A stretch of 64,000 nt of DNA from Prinia subflava (taxonomy: Eukaryota; Chordata; Aves; Passeriformes; Cisticolidae): contig NC_086253.1 of assembly GCF_021018805.1 (NCBI RefSeq), positions 9,488,735-9,552,734 of the forward strand, read 5' to 3'. The position numbers were made by a program, and so were the translations under genes. Below are positions 24,677 through 35,694 of this stretch, one piece after another. The notes under the pieces were generated by a model. That model searched no databases. It was not told where the DNA came from and worked only from the letters and a program-made list of their open reading frames with translations. The number at the start of each line of letters is the position of its first letter. The first letter of the stretch is position 1.

Positions 24677-27600
24677 GGTCAGAGTCTTCATTCAAAGGTG
24701 AAAAGATACCAAGGTTTCTTCACATCTTCAAATAAAGCAGCAGTCACTATTTGAATAGGAAAGCTTCAGAGTTAATTTTGGATCTTGAAAAAATAAAAAT
24801 CTAAATTTACAGGCTAATGTAACCCAAACAAAACACCCACTTACTGGCAGCTTTCCTTCAGCTAGAAGAAAGTAGACCCTTCATGGGAAGTCTCCTAACT
24901 TTGAGTCAGACCAGCCATAGAAATTAAGAAATTTCTGATTCTGTTAAATAAATTAAGAATGTAGCAAACTAGCTTTCAATCAGAGATGGTCAGGCAAAAG
25001 GCATCATTACAGAATGAATGAAAAGGGAAAATTAGTGCAATATTATTTAAGTCTGCACATAATTGTAAGCCAGATTCTAAATGTTCCTTTCATTCCAAAG
25101 GGAATGTGAACAAATAATTCAACAACTCATTTAAAAATGTACACAAACCCAAAGATTGTCACAATCTTTTGCTGAAGTAGATCTGATGAATGTTGTGAAT
25201 GACTGGTTTCAGATGCTTAAGCAATCAAAGTTACTGGCAAAAATCAGGTTTTAATATCAATTTGTGTAAGTGCAACTTTAACAGAGATTCATGACAAGGT
25301 TCACTCTGTTACTTACCACATAGACGAGACATACGTCGGAAAATTGGATTAAAATGAATTTAGAATTATTTACACAAAGACTATGGTTGCAAAAGGATGC
25401 AAGAGATCTAGAAAGGGTTTAACAACCCTTAAATTCAGTAACAGTGGTACCATTCCACTCAGGCTACAGCTCAGCTAAATGATTTTCCAAGGCTAAAAAG
25501 AATAACTACTTATCCTTTTTCCCCATCTGGGTTGGGAAGATGATGCTCCAGTTACCACCTTTACTGTGCAGAAGCTCCTGGTATGATCAGGGACACTTCA
25601 CCACCACAGTGTAAAACTCTTTATGGAAATGGACCCAAAAAGTGTCTCTGGATACAATTTCTAAGAAAACTGGTTTAGCAAGAAAGAAGATAAAAGAGCA
25701 ACCTGATAGGAGCAGCAGTCAGCAAGTAAATAACCCTGCTTCAGGGTTAATTAAAAAGGAATTTCTTATTAAAAGAAAGAAAATTCTTATTATGTAATCT
25801 AAAAAATAATTACTGTAATTTTAACACTACTTACTAGACCTAAAAGCCTTTACTGCATTAGTTTTATGTAGTCTATTGCATAATATTTGTAATTACATGT
25901 TTCTGTTGAGCTTCTTAACCTCATGGAAACTATTAAAGCAAGCCAAGTGAAAGAAAATGTTGACACCGGGCCTTTGTGCACTTGTCATGGCACAGTGTGT
26001 ACCAAAGTGGTCATTCTGAAGACAAAAGGATAAGGACTCAGCCCATTCAGGAACCAAAGGCAATAATAGGTAATTTCAATGTTAAATTAACACATAAAAT
26101 CAGTAAATTATTTATCTACAGTCATGGGAAGATGCCCATGAAAAGAAACTTCAGTAAAGTCAAAAAGGGTAAGCAGAAATCTCACCATGAGGAAAATAGA
26201 GATTAAAGACTGCTGCATCAGGACATTGCTTTCTTTGACCATAAATCAAGAAATACAGTGTATTGATCTGAAAAAACCTGACATTTGCATAATACTGGGT
26301 ATCAACATTAATCTCATTTTCAAATGCATGGAATAAAAAGTAATATGTTTTCGCAACTGGAAATGTCCAGAAAAAGAATGTTCCAGCCATAAACACAATC
26401 TGGCTTTCCTTTTTTATGCTTTTTTTTTTTTTGTCTTTTTTCACCTATTTTTGGCTTTTTTCTCTTTTTTCAATGAGTTATATTTTTTACTCTTACAAAA
26501 CACGTTAAAGAGTACTCATTAGGCATCTGTATAAAATAGAAAGAATTCTTTAAACTGTAAATTCATTGCAAAATATATGTCCTTGATTTCTTAACTAGTT
26601 TTAATCTCTCTTTGTTGTAAGAGTATAAGATTATTATAAGACATATTCTTTTAATGTATCTTTATTGTAAGATAACACATATACAGTAGATTACTTCTAA
26701 ATGTTCAGTTAACTTAGAAAAAAATGGCATGAATAAAAAAGGTGTTGTCACTCAAAGCCTGTATTTTAATTATTGTATTATTGTAATTTTCTATATGAGG
26801 CATAGATAACATTTTAACAAAATATTTTATTACTAAAAATACTAAAAAACACTCTCCCATTTTTCTAATGCCAAGAAATTGAAACTCTGAAGGTTGTCTT
26901 CACTGGGTTAGCCAGTAGCCTGAGTGAGATACAGCTTCAGATGTAGACTCCAGGCAGACTACGTAGACTGCCCCAGATGAAACGGAGATGTCTGTGTGTC
27001 AGTAAATGTTTAAACTTCCCATTTTAGCTGCTGGAGTCCAAAAGTTTCAGTCTCAGGCAAGTGAATAGGTGCCTACTGTGAGCAGGATCCCACACACAAG
27101 CTATTTAGGAACATGTTCCTTCTTTCCCTTCCAATTGAAATACAACCAGTGCACAGAATAAAGTCACATTTTAATATACTTTTGTCATTCATGTCCAGTA
27201 TTTTATTCTTCGGTGAGAGACAGCACTTCAAGGAGCTGTCTACACAGTCACGTTCAAAGTGAGATGTGCAGACATTCACAGACTTTCCTGCCTAGACAAA
27301 GGTAATAAAAGGGCAGCTTCTGTAGCCTTGTTAGACACTCATTTCTGGTCTCAAATTAAAGACACAAGGTCTAGATTGGAGGCTGACACTGGCACCTGCT
27401 CAGTGGTTACAGAGACTTTTGTGTCTCGGCAGGGATACTGCACTTGTGAAACACCACACAGAGACAGCAGCCTGCACTCATTCTTTGGGGATGCTTCCAA
27501 ACCCCCTTAATCACTGGGATTTGTAGTAAGTTCAGAAGCAGTCCCCAACAAGTCACCCAGCTCCTGCTATTTGGGAAGTTACTGCTTTTCTAACCCTCCT

Positions 27601-28839
27601 GCTGTGACCCACTCCCCAGCCAAACCCCGTGCCCTGGGTGGCTGTGGAGATGCTGTTTGTGCAGAGCTGGGAGAGGCGATTGCCAGAGCAGTGGTTTTCA
27701 ATAAGCTGTGTAAGCACCTTCCTGGAATTCAGCACATTAATCACGCTGCAGCTTATTCCTACGGCAGCATACTACGGGGTGGTTATGGAATCAATTTGGA
27801 CAAAGGGTAGAAAGTTCAGGCTCAGGAACTCCAGCATTTCCCAAGAACATTAGATTAGGCTGTTTTTTCCTTATGCTCCAAGATATGGATGTCTTGCGGA
27901 ACAAATTTCAAAATAAACTTCATTTGATTCATACATTACTTTTATGAGCATTGGTTAAACAGAATTTGAAGCTCATAACCTTTACATTAATATTTTTTTC
28001 AGGGCCCAGACACTTCTGCTCATTGAGCAGGCAAAATTAACATAAAAAATAACAAAGGCCAAGACACCTTGTCTTGGTGGGGAACAGGTTCAAACTCTGT
28101 GTATCTCTGCCCATAGCTATTATGCACAGTTGTGTACCTAAAGCTAACAGTATTATCAGTTTCCCCAACGCTGTTGGCATTGCAAATTTTGATAACTCAC
28201 AGCACCCAAAGCAGAAATGAAATTTCTAAAGCAACACAATTAATAATATTCTCAAACAGAATTTCATGAGGCTTTAAAAAATCTTAATTTAAAATGTTCT
28301 TTTTTAATCACGAATTTCACAAAGGACATCCTGTAATACAGAATTTATTCATTCGCTTAATATGCCCAAGATCTGCCAAACTATGAATTAATAATGATAG
28401 CTGGTCTTTTATGTCAAATCAATCCTACCACTTTCCCTCCTGGGGGAAAGTTCGTGATATTTTGTTGTCTGCTTTGAGTGATTTCAGTGGACTTTAAGCA
28501 TGCAAGTTCAGCAGTGGATATTTTGAACCCTGCCCTGCCTTTTTCAGCAAGGTGATAGAGGAGTCTGTGGCATCTACTTGTTTGTGCTTGGGTGTGGGGA
28601 TCTCTGAGTTGTCACTGTGACCCTGGTGGGAACCATTCCAGTAGCTTCAATGAATGCAGGATCGAGCAAATAAATGGGGGGAAAGCATCTGACTTAGGGC
28701 AAAAGACAAATAAACTGTATGTTTATAGGCTGCAAAATGGAGCAAGCAGACAACCAAGGAAAGATGAGGTTAGTCCATCATCCAGGGCTGCATTTCAAAG
28801 ACTGACCTATCCAAAGGGAGAGAGAAAGAGGACTTGGTT

Positions 28840-28881
28840 TCATTAGCACAAACACAGGAGGTACTGTGTTTGTGCTAATGA
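28840..28881. repeat. Perfect 18-bp inverted repeat (hairpin)
   Basis: TCATTAGCACAAACACAG at 28,840-28,857 and its exact reverse complement at 28,864-28,881 are separated by the 6-nt loop GAGGTA. A further ATTAGCAC at 28,881-28,888 forms an 8-bp palindrome with the right arm around one G. The arms are not low complexity, so chance is unlikely. The stem is shorter than a usual microRNA precursor stem. It could be a cruciform-forming site or the product of a small inverted duplication. Confidence 0.92.
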
Positions 28882-28888
28882 TTAGCAC

Positions 28889-31800
28889 ATCTGCACAGAA
28901 CGGGAGGTACTTCTGTGTCTTCCCCTTTGAATGGCAAAGGATCAAATACAGAGAACAAGTTGGGGACAGTAAATCCCACATTGCAATCCTACTCCCCATC
29001 TCCCTTCACCCAAAAAATGACTGTTTAAAGACAGGATTTGTGGCCAGAGTACCCACTTTTTTATTTTTCTCCTTGCAATCCATGTAACATAAAGTGTGGG
29101 CATAGCTGAGGGAACAAAGACTGGGAAAGTCCCAAAAGTCTAACTCATTCACAGGTTTCTGCCAAAGAATAAAGGTTCAGCAAAAGGAGGTATAGAGACA
29201 GCCCCTAGCCAGGACTGCCTACAGATATTTTCCTCAATACATTATTTAGAGGTGAGGTTTGTGCCTGAGACAGTAGCGAGCTGAGCTCAATCCAATACCC
29301 CAGTGTCCCTCACCAACACAACACACCTGCTTACAACCCCCCACAACCACATTTCCTTCACCACCACCCTAGAAACAACCTCCCCAAGCTGCTGCATCCC
29401 AGTGAGTGACCTGATGCTTCCCTTACTGACCTCACACCCTGCTGAGAAATCATCCTGTGACCCCACCACTGCATCCATTAATCCCTGAGAGAAGAGGAGG
29501 AGCAGCCATGAAACACAACACTGCAGCCAAGCAAAACAATTTGGGCTTATTTTTATAGCATATTCTAAAAGATCTGGAAGGACATGCATTTTGTTTATCT
29601 GCCTTCCAAATAACCTATTGCCTGTTCCTCATTAGTGCACATTAACACAAGCTGGGGAGACAACCTGGCATTACAAAGGATACTGAAGGATTACGAGCTT
29701 CTGTGGTTTGTAAAATGTAAATTTACATTTAAGGGCAGGCAGGGGACATCAGATATCTCTGTTTCCCCTGCAGGGATTTTTGGAAATTGCTCCATATCAG
29801 ATCCTGCAGTGGAAAATGCTTTCAGGTCTGGAGCATGATGTAAGGAGTCAACACAGAACACAAAAGCGACAGACTTCTGAAAGACTGGATGGAGCCTGAC
29901 TTGCCACAAGAGGGTTTTTTAAATCATATTGAGTTTTTTATTGATGGCACTTTCATATTTGCAGCTGAAGTCAGTGGCCTGGTAAGCATTTGATTTATTG
30001 AGAGTTTCACCACTGAAAAAGAACTGTTCACCACTCAGCTCTGGCAGATTTAGCCAAAGTTTCATCAAGGCTTGACTGCAACACACCCTCAGGTACAGAC
30101 GGCTCAAAAGTTACCTCCAGGGCTATTTTCTGAGCAGACAGGCAGAAATGCTCCAAGAGCCCTGACTGCAGGACAGAGGATTTACCTGTCCTGAGCTGAG
30201 ACAACCTGTTGGGTTTTCCCTCTGTCAATATTTTGTGGCAGGGCTGAGCAAATGGAATCTTGAACAGGTTAAGTGAAGAGCCTCAGTACAAGTAGACTGT
30301 GGCAAGAGGTCCTCCTTCTACCTTCCTACATATGCATGCAGATGAAGGATGAGTCTACCCAGCAACAGGAATGCATAAATCCAGCCCGAGTACTTTTATT
30401 CTCAGTGTTCAGACACAGAACAATAATATTTGAGTCTTAGCACAAAGCTGTTTTACTGTGGTTCAAAGATATGTTTTCCTTTGCATTTGATAGGGGCTGA
30501 GCATGTACCAATACTCAGTCATAGCTCATTTTGTGGGATCCCTAAGTAGCAGTGGCAGTAAAAGGTGTGGAAAAAGGTTGCATGGCACATGTGAAATGTT
30601 CTGCTCAGAGCAAAGATATCTCCAGTCCCAGGGGGATTGGTCCTTGATGCTCAGCCCCTGATGAATCCCATCATGTCCTCATCACCACACAGTGTGCTGA
30701 GCACTGCAGCTCAGTCCTGCAGGGTCATTGTTCACCAGGTTAGCTGGGTATCACCACCTCCAGCCTTGGCTGCACAGAGATCTAAACCACAATGGATGAC
30801 ACAAACCCCTCCTGTACACCTTATTCTCATTACATTCAGAGCTTTTGTTTCTTTTTCATTTAGTGAGAGGAACAGAAATATGATTTGGCTGTTTGTCTGA
30901 GCTCAAGTAGCATAAATCACTGGCTGATAAATGAGCATCTTCCTCTATAAGAAGCAAACTCTGTGGGGAGTGACAGGCAGAGCTGAGCTTGCTTCAGGAC
31001 AGGGAGCCTCTCAAAGTCCTTTCTCTCTGCTGTCCTATGAGGCTATGCTGCTTTGAGGAAACATTTCTGAGGAAAGCTGTGAGTAGTGAGAAAGCACAAG
31101 CTTTACTTTACCATGCTGAATAATTCACACATCAGTATATGGACAGAAAGCTGTAAATTATCTCATGCTCAGATGAAAGATAAACAATCTTATTATAAGA
31201 AATTAACTGATATAGGCTCACTTATCTCCTGGACTCCATGTATGAACCTAGCCTGAAGAGATGGATACAAAATTCCCATGTCAGTATATGATGAAGAAAA
31301 GCCATCCCTGTAATCCAAAGACATACATAATTTACAGTTATACATTTATATCATACTGTTATTTTGTACAGAAAATCAGATTTACACAACAGCATTTAAT
31401 AAATATGGCTCTTGGCATTAGCTGCACTCCCATATATTTTGGAAGAATTTCAAGCCTTACTTAACTTAGTTTTACAGTTGCTGTGATACCCAGAGGTACC
31501 ACAGAGTCAGAATTCATCTAATCTCCTGAGGTAAAACAAATGTCACAGGTAGCAGCCAGGTCCTTCTCCTCTGAAATGCCTCAACATTACGTCAGTACCA
31601 GGAACCAGTGCTGACCTATGCTGAGGTATTTTGACTTCTGCTTGATGTTGCAATGATATTCCCAACACTCTTGTTAAAAATCATGGGCTCAACTCAGCTC
31701 CTGAGTTTGTTCCTGAGTTTGAGCTCAAGAGCACTTCTGTCCTCTACTAGAACTTGCTGTGGTCTCTGATATGATTTACTAACTTCATATATCTGATTTC

Positions 31801-34800
31801 AGGGTTAATTAGAAAATTTTCAGAACTTCACATGGAAGCCTTGGTGACAACTGACACAGTCTGGATATAGCAGGGAGTAAAACCCAAAGACTCAGACTGA
31901 GGAATTAACCTGAAAGTATCCAAATCCATGGATGTGTGTTATGAGTCCCTCTCTGTAATGCTGTCTAGTGGACCAGCTCTATACAGGAGCAAAGGAAAAC
32001 TCTCCATGAAGGAAATAACAAAATACAAAGGGAGAATTTATACCTTTACAAATCACCCCTTTAAAAAGATGAATAGATTTGGTCCTATCTCCACAAATAC
32101 ATGGAATACTGCACAGGAGCATAAGACTAGACAGGAATTCTCCCACTGTCATACCCATTTTCCCAGGTACAATTTAATCTGCTACTGATTTGTCTCCTTC
32201 TGGCTTTTCAGCTGACAAATCTGATTTTGCCCGTTTCTCATACCAGGGTCTCCCTCTTACCACACAGAGGCAACTAATAGCATGGAAGGGTGTTTGGAAA
32301 GAGGAAATGCCACTTCTTTCCATGCTGTTCTGGGGAGCTTTCCCTGTCAGTGGGTGTACTCTATCAATAAGGACTCCTGCAAAGCCCACAGACAATAATG
32401 CCACCATAGCTGACATACCTATTTTCCAGATACCTTTATCTTCTACATGGTGGAAGGTCCTGGGGAGGATCATCTCTGTAGATGTGTTTATGATTTTAGT
32501 CCATCCTTATGTAACATTATACATTGCAGTCATTGCTAACATGAACAGCTATTTCACCACCAGTTTGCAAAGCACAGTGACTGCAAATTACCCTTGATTT
32601 GTTTGCATCTTTTACAACAAACAAACCTCCCAGAGAACAAGTCAACATGTCCATCTTATTTATCACTGCAGCCTGTTTTAATTCAGCATTTTTTAAGCAC
32701 TAGATTTGCTTATTGCTGTCTTTGCACAGAATAATGTCCCATTATCATGGTATTTATATCAGAAAGTACCAAAGGCTAAATTTATAAAAACAAAGTTGAA
32801 TAACTTTGAATTGATTTGAATACACTTTGATTAGCAGCCATAAAAGGTTGCTTATAAAATAGAATGGCCTGGAACTGTAGCTTCTCATTTCCTGGTATCA
32901 CAGATGTCCTGTTATTATGTCTCAGTCAACAGATATGCCAACAGCAAGGCAGCTACCAGACTTTATAAACTTCCTCCTAAGTCTTTATTGCCAACAATTC
33001 TGTGGAGTCCCACAGTTTTTTCCACCAGCAAATGCAATAATTTGTAAGAGGTAGGAACCTGTTGGATATAAGCCAATGTTCCTGTATTGGTAAAATATTA
33101 ATAACTCAATAACAGTATATCAAGATGCCTTAGCATGAAGGAAAGGCCAAAAAGAGCTGTCATTATCCCAAGTGGAAAGATAGAAATTATCTTTCAGCCT
33201 TATCTCTTTAAATTAACATTTACAGACCAGGAAAGACTGAGTCCAGTCTGAGGATCATCAAGACACATTTCAGTCTGGAACTCAGCAGTCAGGTATTATT
33301 GCCTCAACTGAAACTCAAATTTGATTGTCTTTGTCAGTTTTAACAAGGGGGCAAATGACTAAAAGATGTGACTGGAACCCCTACTTCTTGTCTGTCCTTA
33401 CTCTTGCCATGAGACCTATGTTTACCACTGGTTGGCTGAAGGCTAAAATCTCTACAAAGTACCTGTTCTGCCTATTTCTACTGTCATTTCTGTAGAGCTG
33501 CCCTGTTTCTCTGTGTAGTCAGATGCTGTGTATTTATTAACCACCAGTACAGATCACTCCAGGAAAGAGGCACTGCAGCACTTAGATGAAACAGGACTCA
33601 ATAGGATGAGGTTTAGGTTCTGCCAGATGGCCAATATAAAAACCCCATCACTGTGTGTTTGCCAGCAGTTCCAGCAGGATAATATCCACACAACATGGAG
33701 GAAGTAATAACTCCATGCTCACATGTCCCTCTTGGTATTGCTGTGGTTCCAGAGTCACTGGGGGTCTGCTGCACAGTATTCCACTGCCTTAGGCTGGAGC
33801 AGCCTCAGGTACACACCAGCTCCAGAGGGCAGGATGCCCTGTTTGTTCAAAACCAAAAATCACTGATGAAGGGACTTGAAAATACTGCCTGGCTCTTATC
33901 TGTGCCATATCTTGCTTGCAATTAAACAGAGAATTCAGGTTTCCAGCTTGGCCAGCCCAGTTTTGCCATAAACAATACACTCACTTTAATGTGTAGCCCA
34001 CCAAAGTGAAATATTAAAATAAACACATAACACTCTTTTCTTCCAAATTATGCATTGACTTCATTTAATAGTGTCAGAGCTACATTTCCTTGTTCTTCCT
34101 CTGAAAGCCAACCTTGCAGCTAGAGATTGATTTTATTCTGTTATTTCCTAAGGTTCTGGGTAGTAAAACCCAAATGTTATTTCTACTTGTTTTGATTCTT
34201 TTGTTCTTGAATTAATGCAATCTTTTCCCGAGGTAAACATCATGACTATTTAATAAAAAACACATCTATATTGAAGAGCAAAGCCAGGCATTGTGACAAC
34301 AAACCTGGTACCTCAGGACACAGTATAACAGATGAAATTATTTAACCACAAGAATTTGTTGTGGGATCTTGCAGAGAATGTGGATAGGGGCTTGAAGATA
34401 ATTTCACTCATTTCCCATAAGAGACAGATCTCAACTCAATAAAAATGTTCTTAACAAAAAAGAGAATAACAAATGAGGATTTTACTGACAGACTGAGGAA
34501 ATACTGCTTGTAAGTTATTTTTGACACAGATTCAAAAGTAATAGGCAAAAGAACTTTTCCTTTGTTTATGAATACAAGCCTCACTTTATCACGATTCTGC
34601 TGTTTTTAACAGATAGGTCAAAACAAGTTTAAATGATTCCCTGTGTTTTCATGGTGTATTGTTTTGCATTTGAAACTGGGCGGGGAAATCACCCTGAGGA
34701 GAATGGCAAGGCAAGTGGTTTGCCTCTGACCCAGGGAGAATTTTGCTGTCAGACAAGAGTGTGTGTGCACATCCTGAGTTACGTGGGGCACGTGCATTGA

Positions 34801-35159
34801 TAGCACCAGCACCCACTGCTTTCAACCACTGTCATGAACTTTCATTACTTTTCAAGTATATTGGATTATGGTAGAGAAAATACTAGGAACAACCAGGATC
34901 AGTCAGAACAACCAGTATTATCTATCTTCTGTCTTAAAATCCCTTAGGTGGTCCTAAGACAGGGCATCCAGCAACATGGAAAGAAAAATGAAAGTGGGAC
35001 ATAAGAACAGACAGAATAAATTGACAGAATGACGTGTTTGCAAAATGTAATCATTGTAGATGTATTATAGGCAAAAAGTGTTTTGTACAGCTAAATTTTG
35101 GCAATTGCCAATGTATCTAAATCTGAATGAAGGTACAAAAAAGACACTTTAATTTACAG
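28889..35159. other. Non-coding DNA, no gene seen
   Basis: No recognised gene or transposon. The stretch 29,290-29,490 is rich in C on the plus strand. At 32,174-32,597 long frames are open on both strands at once (135 codons plus, 99 codons minus), with no recognised domain in either. The stretch 32,640-33,010 has the non-repetitive, TAAT- and TTTG-rich look of a developmental non-coding element, which I cannot test. Confidence 0.5.
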
Positions 35160-35165
35160 GACAAC
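35160..35165. repeat. Target-site duplication, left copy (GACAAC)
   Basis: GACAAC directly precedes the LTR start and recurs directly after its end at 35,689-35,694. A 6-bp duplication is typical of ERVK-type (class II) integration. Confidence 0.92.
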
Positions 35166-35688
35166 TGTAGATAAAGGGAATGCAGGTGACCTCGCCCCTG
35201 ATTAGTAACAGCTGTGTTAATTACACAATGCAGTCTCGCCCTGATGAGTTATCACTATTATTATCAATAAAGATAAATGTGATAAAAGGGAGTAGGTTAG
35301 TGGGTGAGGGGGAATCTTGAGGATCGAGTGAGAGGATCATGAAGAAGGAGGGTTCTGGGGAGAGAGAATCACTGCTGTAAGGTCAGTCTGGGTGTGCAGT
35401 CAGAGCCTGTTGTTAGAAGCTGCAGTCACAGTCTAGCTGGGTAAAAGCCTGCAGTCAGATTCTGCAAACTGATACCTGCAGTCAGAGTTCAGCAGGGAAT
35501 AACCAGCAGTGAGAGGCTGCAAGGGAAGCCCACAGCAGGAACTGGCTGCAGCCAGAGTCAGTGAATAGCTGGAGTCAGGATGGCTGAACTGTAAAGAGGA
35601 ATAAACCAGGACCCTTTTCATGCTGTGATAAACAAGAAGTCTGTGTCTCAGCTCCTTTCTACCTTGTATCAAAAGGGCTGCTGCAACA
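35166..35688 (+). mobile_element. Solo LTR, 523 bp, ERVK-like (class II)
   Basis: The element starts TGTAGATAAA and ends GCTGCAACA, so it has the canonical TG...CA ends, and it is flanked by perfect GACAAC copies. An AATAAA polyadenylation signal at 35,600-35,605 lies about 83 bp before the end, which fixes the orientation as plus. The U3-like part carries four imperfect direct repeats around GCAGTCA (35,396, 35,422, 35,451 and 35,478; spacing 26-29 bp), a pattern seen in enhancer repeats of LTRs. There is no gag, pol or env sequence on either side, so the provirus was reduced to one LTR by recombination. The class is inferred from duplication length only. Confidence 0.9.
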
Positions 35689-35694
35689 GACAAC
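35689..35694. repeat. Target-site duplication, right copy (GACAAC)
   Basis: Identical to 35,160-35,165 and directly abutting the LTR end. The lack of any change suggests that the insertion is not very old. Confidence 0.92.

Larger units (their letters stand above)
20832..28839. other. Non-coding DNA, no gene seen
   Basis: Mostly AT-rich unique sequence. Homopolymer tracts occur at 21,682-21,706 (A, one G), about 22,611-22,621 (T), 24,656-24,676 (A) and about 26,420-26,475 (T-rich). Open frames are at most 94 codons and unrecognised. A pyrimidine tract ending in CAG at about 22,854 precedes a 57-codon open frame. A minus-strand frame at 23,412-23,639 has a proline-rich part followed by a hydrophobic run. 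Both are discussed as weak candidates only. Confidence 0.5.

Noticed and set aside
28075..28100. GGTTCAAACTC resembling a tRNA B box
   Set aside because: No A box at the right distance and no cloverleaf arms could be drawn.
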